Of a DNA stretch of 17,527 nt, positions 6,950 to 14,600 are shown piece after piece; the stretch's first letter is position 1, and every line of letters begins with the position of its first letter. The notes under the pieces are model-generated. The model saw only the letters and a program-made list of their open reading frames with translations. It made no database searches and had not been told where the DNA came from. Source of the DNA: Pseudomonadota bacterium (GTDB taxonomy: Bacteria > Pseudomonadota > Alphaproteobacteria > Rhizobiales > Devosiaceae); NCBI GenBank assembly GCA_023415605.1, contig JAEZKB010000292.1:1-17527 (forward strand), written 5' to 3'. The translations under genes were made by a program, and so were the position numbers.

Positions 6950-6966
6950 GCACGACCCTCTCGTGC
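6950..6966. other. Small inverted repeat between imelysin and delta-60 genes
   Basis: GCACGA (6950-6955) and TCGTGC (6961-6966) flank a 5-base spacer about 30 bases before the delta-60 start. It could be an mRNA hairpin or a protein site; there is no T-run. The rest of this 114-base gap shows nothing I can name. Confidence 0.3.
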
Positions 6967-7035
6967 TCCGGGACCGACGCTGCGGACTGGGTGGGGCGGT
7001 CGCCGCCTTGCCTTGCCCTAATCAATCGCCGCCGG

Positions 7036-8292
7036 TCACATGCCGGGGACGACAACGAGAATGCCGAGCCGGTTACCGGCCTGGCGAAGATCACGCGCGA
7101 GATTGGTGAGCGCCTTGACGGCGGCATCGGCGGTGGCGCGCTCGGGGCTGCCCGTGGGCGGCGCCAGGAAGCGCTCATAAGGCGCGCTCATCGCGCCGAT
7201 CGCGGCTTCCGCCGCTTCGAACCCCGCTTCGATCTTGGCGGCGAGTTCGGCATCGATGCCGGCGACCAGTGTGTCGAGGCCGGTGGCGAAATAGACGGCC
7301 TTGGCGCCGACGAAGGCGTGCGTCAGGTCGTCGGCCGAAGTCTGGCTGAACGGCGATGGCTGGAAATTCACGTTCGCCGGGAAGAGGCCAGCGCCGATGC
7401 GGCGCAGCGGCACTTCGTAGCCGAGCAGGGCCGTCATGCCGGCAAAGGCGCGGCCGAGCGCGTTGCGCTGGTCCATGGCCTCGACCGAGGCGCGGTAATT
7501 GTTGCTGCCCGGTGCCCAGGCGGCGGCGACCACGGTCATGTCGTTGAGGAAGAGCTGGGTTAGGGCAGCGGCATAGTCGCCGCGTCGCGCCCCGGCTTCG
7601 CCCGCAAAGGCCTCGGCAGTAACAGCGCCGTCATTGCCCCAGAGCAGATATTCGAGGACATGGAGGCCCGTGGTGATCTTGGCCGGCGCCTCGACCTTGT
7701 TGAGCCGGGCGATGGCCCGGAAGGCGAGCGACTGATTGCTGTCGGAGAGGAGTCCATCGATCAGCGCGGGATCGACCGGCCAACCATTGAGGCGCGGGAA
7801 CGGGCCGCCAGGACCGTCGACCGGGCCGGCATAGTTGAGGAAGGCCTCGGTCTCGAGATAGGCAGCGCGCGCGGCGAGCCAGGCCTCACGAGCGGCATTT
7901 AGCGTTTCTGCCGTGGGCGTAGACTGGAGTGCATCCACGGCTTCGCGCAGCGTGGCCGCAGCATCCTGCGCCGCCGAATAAGCCTTGGCGACGAGATCGA
8001 CATAGCCGGCCACCTGGGCCTTGGCGTCATAGACGAAGGCGCTGGCATCGGTGCTGGAAAGGCGGAATTCAGTGATGGTGCCGAGCACCGGCCCGCCACC
8101 CTCGTTCGGGCCGCCTTCGCCCGCGGCTTCGGCCTGGGCGATGTGAACGCGGGGCCGGTCGGGGAGGGCGCCGGACTTGACGGCAGGATCGGCGACCGGC
8201 GTTTCACGGGCCACCGCGATGGCGCTCGGCGACGTGCTGCCGACCAGAAGGGCGGTGCCCAGTCCGATCCAGATTCGCGTCTTTCGCTCCAC
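7036..8292 (-). CDS. Imelysin family protein (peptidase M75-like, iron-related)
   Basis: This 418-residue exported protein belongs to the imelysin/IrpA family, linked to bacterial iron uptake; the fold resembles EfeO's M75 domain and true peptidase activity is doubtful (known family background). The defining GxHxxE motif is GLHVLE at residues 209-214 (His211, Glu214). Other family marks are AREAWLAARAAYLETEAF (135-152) and the NGWPVDPALID segment (169-179). A signal peptide is visible (MERKTRIWIGLGTALLVG). The frame opens with TTG at 8340, but GTG 8290-8292 is preferred because GGGGG precedes it and the signal peptide then starts at its charged end. There is no cupredoxin domain, unlike full EfeO. 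It is divergent from the piuC-fbpABC operon and upstream of the delta-60 gene. Confidence 0.87.
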   Translation of the reverse strand: MERKTRIWIGLGTALLVGSTSPSAIAVARETPVADPAVKSGALPDRPRVHIAQAEAAGEGGPNEGGGPVLGTITEFRLSSTDASAFVYDAKAQVAGYVDLVAKAYSAAQDAAATLREAVDALQSTPTAETLNAAREAWLAARAAYLETEAFLNYAGPVDGPGGPFPRLNGWPVDPALIDGLLSDSNQSLAFRAIARLNKVEAPAKITTGLHVLEYLLWGNDGAVTAEAFAGEAGARRGDYAAALTQLFLNDMTVVAAAWAPGSNNYRASVEAMDQRNALGRAFAGMTALLGYEVPLRRIGAGLFPANVNFQPSPFSQTSADDLTHAFVGAKAVYFATGLDTLVAGIDAELAAKIEAGFEAAEAAIGAMSAPYERFLAPPTGSPERATADAAVKALTNLARDLRQAGNRLGILVVVPGM

Positions 8293-8354
8293 ACCAACCC
8301 CCGTATTCGACCTGAGGCGGCTTGCAGGCCGCGGGGGCAACGCTTAATGAAAGC

Positions 8355-8369
8355 TGACAGGGCAAGTCA
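8355..8369. promoter_or_regulatory. IRO-box-like site (TGA-N9-TCA), possible RirA operator
   Basis: TGACAGGGCAAGTCA matches the TGA-N9-TCA pattern of the rhizobial iron regulator RirA. It overlaps possible -35 elements on both strands: CTGACA (8354-8359) for the plus-strand operon, with TTTATG 17 bases on, and TTGACT (complement of 8365-8370) for imelysin. The motif is short, so chance is possible, but the iron-gene context on both sides supports it. Confidence 0.42.
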
Positions 8370-8413
8370 ACTATGCTTTATGCAGCAAAAGTTGCGAGTG
8401 AAGGCGTCCTTGG

Positions 8414-9076
8414 ATGATCTTGTGTATTGGCGATGTGCTGGACTCGGCCGGGCTCGACGAGCTCCGCAGCACCATTGCGGGTGGCGTCTTCGTCGATGGA
8501 GTCCTGAGTTCCGGCTGGGCCTCGCGGCTGGTCAAGAATAACGAGCAACTCGGCGCCGGACCCGCTTTGGAAGCGGCTCAGCACCAGGTGATCGCATCAC
8601 TCAAGAACAACGCCGTGTTCACCTCTGCCGTGATGCCGCGACATTTTGCCCCGCCGCTGTTCGCACGCTATGTGCCCGGCATGCAGTTCGGCAGTCACAT
8701 GGACAATCCGCTGATGGGACCGGACCATATGCGTGCCGATGTCTCCGTCACCATCTTCCTGTCCGACCCGGAAAGCTATGACGGCGGCGAACTGGTGATG
8801 GAAACCACCGGGGGTGAGGCTGCCTACAAGCTTCCGGCGGGATCGGCGGTGACTTATCCGACCACCATGCTGCACCGGGTCGAGCCAGTGACGCGCGGCA
8901 CCCGCGAGGTCGCCGTGACCTGGGCGCAGAGCCTCTTCCGCCGCCCGGACCATCGCGAAATCCTCTTTGATCTGGAACGTACCGCCCGCGCCATCTTCGA
9001 GCGCGAAGGCAAGTCCGAGCACTACGATCTCATCAACAAATCCACCTCAAATCTCCGCCGTCTGTGGGTCGACTAA
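8414..9076 (+). CDS. piuC: Fe(II)/2-oxoglutarate PKHD-type hydroxylase (PiuC/YbiX)
   Basis: This 220-residue cytoplasmic dioxygenase belongs to the family found beside iron and siderophore uptake genes (PiuC, YbiX). The jelly-roll iron site is complete: His95 and Asp97 (GSHMDNPLMG), His154 (MLHRVEPV) and the 2-oxoglutarate-binding Arg164 (GTREVAVTW). The conserved N-terminal block ILCIGDVL and the C-terminal block 'NLRRLWVD' are both present, so the protein is full-length. The start is ATG 8414 with GAAGG about 9 bases upstream. It is the first gene of an operon: fbpA begins 10 bases after its stop. The native substrate of this family is not well established. Its place as leader of an Fbp iron importer suggests iron-limitation control. 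Confidence 0.92.
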   Translation: MILCIGDVLDSAGLDELRSTIAGGVFVDGVLSSGWASRLVKNNEQLGAGPALEAAQHQVIASLKNNAVFTSAVMPRHFAPPLFARYVPGMQFGSHMDNPLMGPDHMRADVSVTIFLSDPESYDGGELVMETTGGEAAYKLPAGSAVTYPTTMLHRVEPVTRGTREVAVTWAQSLFRRPDHREILFDLERTARAIFEREGKSEHYDLINKSTSNLRRLWVD

Positions 9077-9086
9077 GGGACTTTCG

Positions 9087-10082
9087 ATGCCTTTTCTGCG
9101 CCGTTTTCTTGCCGTTCTCGCTGTCACCGCCTTTGCCGCCCCGGCACTGGCGCAAGAGGCGGGCATCACCGTCTATACCAGCCAGCATCAGGCGCTGACG
9201 CAGGCCTGGGCCGATGCCTTCACCGCCAAGACCGGCGTGCCGGTGGCGATCCGCAAGGGCACCGACATCCTGATGGCCAACCAGATCATTCAGGAAGGAC
9301 TCAACTCGCCCGCCGACCTGTTCCTCACCGAGAACTCGCCCGCCATGACGATGGTGGAAGAGGCCGGTCTGTTCTCGCCCGTGGCGCCCGAGACCCTGGC
9401 GCAGGTGCCCGAGGACTTTCGCCCCAAAAGCGGCATGTGGACCGGCATCGCCGCGCGCACGACGGTCTTCGTCTACAATACCGAACTCCTGAGCGAAGCC
9501 GACCTGCCCAAGTCGATGCTCGACCTCGCCAAGCCCGAATGGCAAGGCCGGTGGGGCGCTGCGCCTGCCGGCGCCGACTTCCAGGCCATCGTTTCGGCGC
9601 TGCTGCAACTCAAGGGCTCGGACGAGACCGCCAACTGGCTGGCGGGCCTGCGCAACAACGCGCTGGTCTATCGCGGCAATTTCGAAGCCATGCGCGGCGC
9701 CAATATGGGCGAGGTCGCCGGCGCGCTGATCTACAACTACTACTATCACGGCGACAAAGCCGCGACCGGCGAGAGTTCGGACAAACTCAAGGATCTCTAT
9801 TTCGGCGCCGACGATCCCGGCGGCTTCGTCTCGATCTCGGGCGGTGGCGTGCTGAAGGCGTCGGACAATCCCGAGGTCGCGCAGCAGTTCCTCGCCTTCA
9901 TCACCGGCCCCGAAGGGCAGGCGGTGCTCCGCGATCATGCCTTCGAGTATACGGTTGGCAGCGGCGTCGAGGCCAACCCGATCCTGCCACCGCTGGCCAC
10001 CATCGGCTACCCCAAGGTCGACCCCTCCCTGCTCAACGCGCAGGAAGTGGTGATGCTAATGACCGCTGCCGGCGTGATGTGA
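9087..10082 (+). CDS. fbpA: Ferric iron ABC transporter, periplasmic binding protein
   Basis: This 331-residue periplasmic protein binds Fe(III) for import. It has a Sec signal peptide (MPFLRRFLAVLAVTAF...ALA|Q, cut near residue 22). Mature motifs fit the FbpA/transferrin-like class: TVYTSQHQ (His34, equivalent to the N-terminal His ligand), TENSPA (Glu82, equivalent to the Glu ligand) and the tyrosine cluster YNYYYHG (216-222), which supplies the Tyr ligand pair. All expected ligands are therefore present. The frame opens 120 bases earlier inside piuC, but ATG 9087 is chosen for its signal peptide and AGGGA ribosome site. It is co-transcribed with piuC, fbpB and fbpC. Fbp-type importers take free or chelated ferric iron delivered to the periplasm. 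Confidence 0.93.
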   Translation: MPFLRRFLAVLAVTAFAAPALAQEAGITVYTSQHQALTQAWADAFTAKTGVPVAIRKGTDILMANQIIQEGLNSPADLFLTENSPAMTMVEEAGLFSPVAPETLAQVPEDFRPKSGMWTGIAARTTVFVYNTELLSEADLPKSMLDLAKPEWQGRWGAAPAGADFQAIVSALLQLKGSDETANWLAGLRNNALVYRGNFEAMRGANMGEVAGALIYNYYYHGDKAATGESSDKLKDLYFGADDPGGFVSISGGGVLKASDNPEVAQQFLAFITGPEGQAVLRDHAFEYTVGSGVEANPILPPLATIGYPKVDPSLLNAQEVVMLMTAAGVM

Positions 10083-10083
10083 C

Positions 10084-11658
10084 GTGACCCTCGCGCTGCC
10101 CACCACCGCAACGGCCACTGCGCCCAAGCTGACGCGGCACCGCCGCTCGGCGGCGCACCCGGCTGTGGTCGGGGCGGCGCTGGTGGTCGCGGCCCTGGCA
10201 TTGATCCCGGCCGGGTTCGTCGTCTGGGTGCTGGTGCAGTCGGGCTGGGACACGGCCGCCGCGATGATTTTCCGGCCCAAGGTTGGCGAGATCTTCTTGT
10301 CCACCGTCTTGCTGCAGGCGCTGGCGGTGCCGCTCAGCACCCTGCTGGCGCTGGCACTGGCCTGGCTCACCGAACGCACCGACCTGCCGGCGCGGGCCTT
10401 GTGGCGCTGGCTGGCGGTGGCGCCGCTTGCCATACCGGCCTTCGTCATGGCCTATGCCTGGGACAGTTCGGTGCCGATGCTGCGCGGCCTCTGGCCGGCT
10501 GTGGGCATCTCGGTGCTGGCCTATTTCCCGCTGGTCTACTTGCCGGTGATCGCGCAGCTCCGCCGCCTCGATCCGGCCGCCGAGGATGTCGCGGCGACTT
10601 TGGGTGTGCCGCCTGCGAAGGTGTTCCTGACCGTCGTGCTGCCCCAATTGCGACTGGCGCTGCTGGGCGGCGGGCTGCTGATCGCGCTGCATCTCCTCGC
10701 TGAATACGGGCTCTTCGTCCTCATCCGTTACGACACGCTGACGGTGGCCATCGTCAACCAGTTCCAGGCGGTCTATGACGGCCCGGCGGCCAACCTGATG
10801 GGCATCGTGCTCGTGGCCTCCGCCGTGGGCCTCTTGGCGCTCGAAACCTGGCTCCGCGGCGACCGCCGCTATGCCCGCGTCGGCGGTGGTGCGGCGCGCG
10901 TGCCGCCGATGGCGACGCTCGGTCAGACGGCCTGGCTTTGGATGCTGCTGCCGATCGTTACCACCGTGCTGGCAGTCGGCCTGCCGATGGTGACGCTGGT
11001 GCGTTGGATGCTGATTGGCGGAGTCGACGCCTGGCACCTGCCGGAACTGGGCTGGGCACTGGGCCAGTCGGCCCTCTATGCGGTGCTGGGCGCAGCTTTC
11101 GTCTGCCTCGTCTCGCTGCCGATCGCCTGGATGTCGGCGCGGGCTCCCGGTCCGCTGCAGCGGGCGCTGGAGAATGTGCATCTCTATGTGGGTGCGCTGC
11201 CCGGAGTGATCGTGGCGCTGGCATTGGTCGCGATCACCGTGCGGGTGGCGCTGCCGCTGTATCAGACTGTGGCGACGCTGCTCATCGCCTATGTGCTGCT
11301 GTTCCTGCCCCGCGCCATCGTTTCGGTGCGGGCGAGTCTGGCGCAGGTGCCGGCGGAACTGCAGCAGGCCGCGGTGGCGCTCGGCCGGCCGCCGCTCCGC
11401 GCCGCCGTGGGCACCACGCTGCGGCTGGCTTTCCCCGGCATCGCTGCCGGCATGGCTCTGGTGGCCATGGGCATCGTCACCGAGCTCACCGCAACGCTGA
11501 TGCTCTCGCCTATCGGCACCGAGACTCTGGCGACACAATTCTGGTCGCGGACGGGCGAATTCGACCATATGGGCGCCGCCCCCTTCGCGCTGGCCATGGT
11601 TGTGCTATCCATCCCGCTCTGCGTCATCCTCCACAGGCAGGCTACCGGGGCCCGATGA
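10084..11658 (+). CDS. fbpB: Ferric iron ABC transporter permease (fused two-domain)
   Basis: This 524-residue inner-membrane permease carries two BPD_transp_1 halves in one chain, the usual FbpB/SfuB layout with about 12 helices. Helix-rich stretches begin at about residue 27 (VVGAALVVAALALIPAG). The two ATPase-contact (EAA-type) loops are EDVAATLGVPPAKVF (167-181) and QQAAVALGRPPLRAA (427-441), each followed by a helix near a conserved Glu (AEYG, TELT). The start is GTG 10084, one base after the fbpA stop. Its stop overlaps the fbpC start (ATGA at 11655-11658), so translation of the importer subunits is likely coupled. No disruption is seen. Confidence 0.93.
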   Translation: MTLALPTTATATAPKLTRHRRSAAHPAVVGAALVVAALALIPAGFVVWVLVQSGWDTAAAMIFRPKVGEIFLSTVLLQALAVPLSTLLALALAWLTERTDLPARALWRWLAVAPLAIPAFVMAYAWDSSVPMLRGLWPAVGISVLAYFPLVYLPVIAQLRRLDPAAEDVAATLGVPPAKVFLTVVLPQLRLALLGGGLLIALHLLAEYGLFVLIRYDTLTVAIVNQFQAVYDGPAANLMGIVLVASAVGLLALETWLRGDRRYARVGGGAARVPPMATLGQTAWLWMLLPIVTTVLAVGLPMVTLVRWMLIGGVDAWHLPELGWALGQSALYAVLGAAFVCLVSLPIAWMSARAPGPLQRALENVHLYVGALPGVIVALALVAITVRVALPLYQTVATLLIAYVLLFLPRAIVSVRASLAQVPAELQQAAVALGRPPLRAAVGTTLRLAFPGIAAGMALVAMGIVTELTATLMLSPIGTETLATQFWSRTGEFDHMGAAPFALAMVVLSIPLCVILHRQATGAR

Positions 11659-12671
11659 GCGTCCTTTCTATTCGTGGCTTGGGCAAGCGCTTCGGCGCGA
11701 CCCAAGCCCTAGCCGATCTCGACCTCGACGTCGCCCAGGGCTCCCGCACAGCCGTCGTCGGTCCGTCCGGCTCGGGCAAGACCACGCTGTTGCGCCTCAT
11801 CGCTGGCTTCGAAGTCCCCGATTGCGGCGAGATTACCCTCGACGGTCAACCCATCGCCAATGCTTCGGCGGGCGTGCCGGCGCATCGCCGCAATATCGGG
11901 CTGGTGATGCAGGAAGGGGCGCTGTTCCCGCATCTGAGCGTCGTCGAAAACATCCGCTTTGGCATCCGGGATCGCGTCGATGGCGAGGCACAGGCGCTCA
12001 AGCTCATGGACCTCGTCGAACTCGATCGCGGCATGGCGACCCGCCAGCCGCACCAGCTGTCGGGCGGCCAGCAGCAGCGTGTCGCGCTGGCGCGCGCGCT
12101 GGCCCGGCAGCCGCGCCTGATGCTGCTCGACGAACCATTCTCGGCGCTGGATACCGGCCTCCGCGATCAGCTCCGCAAGGCCACGGCCGACATTCTCACT
12201 GCAGCGGGAATTGCCACCGTGCTGGTCACGCATGACCGCGAAGAGGCGATGAGCTTTGCCGACCAGCTGGTGGTGCTGCGCGACGGCCGCCTCGCTCAGG
12301 CCGGCCTGCCGCGCGACCTCTACCTGGCGCCGGCCGACGAGACCGTGGCCTCCTTCCTCGGCCAGGCCATCGTGCTCGACGCCATCGTGGCGGATCGCCA
12401 AGCCAGCACGCCGCTGGGCGAACTCACCGTCGCCGGTCAGGACGGTCCCGGCCGCATCATGCTGCGTCCAGAACAACTGCACTTGAGCGCGGCGACGGAA
12501 AGTCCTTGGCGCCTGGTCTCGACCGCCTATGTCGGCTCGGTCGCGCATGTGGTGGTGGAACGCAGCGATCCGTCCCTGACCCTTGCCTTCGAGACGCCGG
12601 CCACAGCCCTACCGCCCGACGGTACCCCCGTGTTACTCACGATCATCGGCAACGCGCATCGGCTGGACTAG
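11655..12671 (+). CDS. fbpC: Ferric iron ABC transporter ATP-binding protein
   Basis: This 338-residue cytoplasmic ATPase powers the FbpAB importer. All ABC motifs are intact: Walker [10 protein letters not shown] (36-44), Q-loop Gln86, signature LSGGQ (135-139), Walker B LMLLDE (155-160) and switch His193 (VTHD). A C-terminal TOBE-like regulatory domain occupies about 260-338 (MLRPEQ... through [11 protein letters not shown]). The start ATG overlaps the fbpB stop in an ATGA. No convincing terminator follows, so some transcripts may run on into the P-type ATPase gene 86 bases downstream. Confidence 0.94.
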   Translation: MSVLSIRGLGKRFGATQALADLDLDVAQGSRTAVVGPSGSGKTTLLRLIAGFEVPDCGEITLDGQPIANASAGVPAHRRNIGLVMQEGALFPHLSVVENIRFGIRDRVDGEAQALKLMDLVELDRGMATRQPHQLSGGQQQRVALARALARQPRLMLLDEPFSALDTGLRDQLRKATADILTAAGIATVLVTHDREEAMSFADQLVVLRDGRLAQAGLPRDLYLAPADETVASFLGQAIVLDAIVADRQASTPLGELTVAGQDGPGRIMLRPEQLHLSAATESPWRLVSTAYVGSVAHVVVERSDPSLTLAFETPATALPPDGTPVLLTIIGNAHRLD

Positions 12672-12689
12672 AGACGCCGGGCCGGGCCC

Positions 12690-12703
12690 TTGATCTGCGT
12701 CAA
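12690..12703 (+). promoter_or_regulatory. FixK/FNR-type box (TTGATCTGCGTCAA)
   Basis: The site has both half-sites of the alphaproteobacterial anaerobic consensus TTGA-N6-TCAA and matches TTGAT-N4-ATCAA at 9 of 10 positions. It lies in the 86-base gap between fbpC and the P-type ATPase, ending 54 bases before the ATPase start. This spacing allows a promoter activated at low oxygen; a weak -10 candidate is TAGCAT (12737-12742). The match is strong; use by FixK or FnrL is inferred. Confidence 0.65.
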
Positions 12704-12757
12704 CGCGGCTATCGCCGATGTCGGGAACTGTCGGTGTAGCATCACCTGAGCTGCTTC

Positions 12758-14581
12758 ATGTCGATCGCCATCCGGGACTACCTCCTTGTCGTCGTGGCCC
12801 TCCTCGGGCTGGCGCTGGGCGCCGCGATCTACTGGCTGCACTCTCCTACCGTCTCCACATGGATCTGGGGCGTTGCGACAGTCCCGGTACTGGCGGCCTT
12901 GGTCTGGCAGATCATCGGCTCACTGCGGCGCGGCGATCTCGGTCTCGACATCGTGGCCGCGCTGTCGATGTCCGCGGCGCTGGCCTTCGGCGAGACTCTC
13001 GCGGGCAACGTGGTGGCGCTGATGTATGCTGGCGGCCAATTGCTCGAAAGCTACGCGCAGGGTCGCGCCCGGCGCGAGATGACGGCGCTGCTCGGCCGGG
13101 TGGCTCATACGGCCTTTCGCTATCGCGACGAGACGCTCGAAGAGGTCGCGATCGCCGAGATTGCGCCCGGCGATGAACTGATGATCCGGCAGGGCGAAGT
13201 GCTTCCTGTCGACGGTCGTGCGGTCACCGGCCCAACCCTCCTCGACCTGTCGGCGCTCACCGGCGAATCCATGCCCGCTCGGGTCGAAGTTGCCGGCGAG
13301 GTGCTCAGTGGTTCCACAGCGGTGGGCGGCGCCTTCCGCATGGTGGCGACCCGGCCGGCCAGCGAAAGCACCTATGCGGGTATCGTCCGCCTCGTCGAGG
13401 CCGCGCAACGGGCGCGAGCGCCGATGGTGCGGCTGGCCGACCGCTACGCCTGGTGGTTCCTGCTCCTGACGCTCGGTATTGCCGCTGCCGCCTGGATGCT
13501 GTCTGGGGACCATATCCGCGCCCTCGCCGTGCTGGTGGTGGCAACGCCGTGCCCACTAATCCTCGCAGTGCCGGTCGCCATCATCTCGGGCATGTCCCGG
13601 GCGGCCAAGACCGGTGTGCTGGTCAAGAATGGTGGCATCCTCGAAAACCTCGCAAAGGTCACCACCGCCATCCTCGACAAGACCGGCACCGTGACCCGGG
13701 GCGCCGCCGAGGTCATCGACATCCGCACCAGTGGGACGCTTCCTGCCGACGAGGTTCTGCGGCTCGCCGCCAGCCTCGATCAGGCCTCCGGACACGTGGT
13801 CGCCGCAGCTCTCATCGCAGCGGCTCGGCGGCAGCAACTGCCCCTCTCACCGCCCGAACATGTCAGCGAGACGCCGGGCGTCGGCCTGGAGGGTCGAGTC
13901 GAGGGCAAGCATGTCGTGGTCGGCGGCAATACCTTCGTGCACGACAGGTCGGGCGGCATCGATCCGCATCGCTTTCATGATGGTCTCGCCCCGGAACTCA
14001 CCACCGTCGCGGTCGCTGTCGAGGGACAGATCGCCGGGGTCATCGTGCTCGAGGATCCAGTTCGCCCGGATGCTGCAGCGCTCCTTTCGGCTCTCCGCAG
14101 CAGTGGTATTACCCGCGTCGTCCTCGCCTCCGGTGACCGCAGGGAGATCGCCGACGCGGTGGGTTCTACGCTTGCCGTGGATGCGGTCCATGGCGAACTC
14201 AGGCCCGAACAGAAGGTCACTCTCGTCGTCGAAGAACAGGCGCGCGCGCCGGTGATGATGGTGGGCGATGGCATCAACGACGCCCCGGCTCTCGCTGCCG
14301 CCGATGTCGGCGTTGCCCTCGGCGCCCGCGGTGCCGCCGCCTCGTCCGAGGCCGCCGGCGTGGTCCTCCTCGTCGATCAGATCGCGCCGCTCGCGAGAGC
14401 GATCGGCATCGCCAAGCGAACGCGGGTCATAGCCCTGCAGAGCGTCTATGTGGGCCTGGGCCTTTCGGTCGGCGGCATGCTGCTCGCCGCCCTCGGCTAT
14501 CTGCAGCCCCTGCACGGCGCCCTGCTGCAGGAAGCGATCGACGTCGCCGTGATCCTCAATGCGCTGCGGGCTCTGCGCTAG
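12758..14581 (+). CDS. Heavy-metal P1B-type ATPase with TPC motif
   Basis: This 607-residue inner-membrane metal pump has all core P-type motifs: TGES (168-171), phosphorylated Asp307 in DKTGT, and GDGINDAP (503-510). The intramembrane metal motif is TPCP (263-266), not CPC as in CopA/ZntA. The usual SEHP of metal ATPases is replaced by SGHV (344-347). There is no N-terminal metal-binding domain: the chain begins in a membrane helix (residues 8-27). Near the end, QEAIDVAVILNAL (591-603) is the last helix. TPC is the mark of the P1B-5 group, with Ni/Fe export reported for a rhizobial member, but that member has a C-terminal hemerythrin domain that is absent here. Metal identity is therefore open. 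The start at ATG 12758 has only a weak ribosome site. A FixK/FNR box lies upstream. Confidence 0.88.
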   Translation: MSIAIRDYLLVVVALLGLALGAAIYWLHSPTVSTWIWGVATVPVLAALVWQIIGSLRRGDLGLDIVAALSMSAALAFGETLAGNVVALMYAGGQLLESYAQGRARREMTALLGRVAHTAFRYRDETLEEVAIAEIAPGDELMIRQGEVLPVDGRAVTGPTLLDLSALTGESMPARVEVAGEVLSGSTAVGGAFRMVATRPASESTYAGIVRLVEAAQRARAPMVRLADRYAWWFLLLTLGIAAAAWMLSGDHIRALAVLVVATPCPLILAVPVAIISGMSRAAKTGVLVKNGGILENLAKVTTAILDKTGTVTRGAAEVIDIRTSGTLPADEVLRLAASLDQASGHVVAAALIAAARRQQLPLSPPEHVSETPGVGLEGRVEGKHVVVGGNTFVHDRSGGIDPHRFHDGLAPELTTVAVAVEGQIAGVIVLEDPVRPDAAALLSALRSSGITRVVLASGDRREIADAVGSTLAVDAVHGELRPEQKVTLVVEEQARAPVMMVGDGINDAPALAAADVGVALGARGAAASSEAAGVVLLVDQIAPLARAIGIAKRTRVIALQSVYVGLGLSVGGMLLAALGYLQPLHGALLQEAIDVAVILNALRALR

Positions 14582-14600
14582 CGCGGATCGCCCAGGGCCC

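Noticed and set aside
5404..7563. Long plus-strand open frame (719 codons) opposite the delta-60 and imelysin genes
   Set aside because: It lies antisense to two genes with signal peptides, ribosome sites and family motifs. Its translation is low-complexity and has no recognisable domain; high GC content keeps the frame open.
10033..11568. Long minus-strand open frame (511 codons) opposite fbpB
   Set aside because: Its Arg/His/Gln-rich translation is typical of the complement of a GC-rich membrane protein gene, and fbpB is certain.
12672..12689. GC-rich sequence after fbpC as a possible terminator
   Set aside because: GCCGGGCCGGGCCC has some self-complementarity but no clean stem-loop or T-run.
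14582..14600. Terminator expected between the convergent ATPase and FGGY genes
   Set aside because: The 19-base gap is GC-rich but holds no stem with a T-run.
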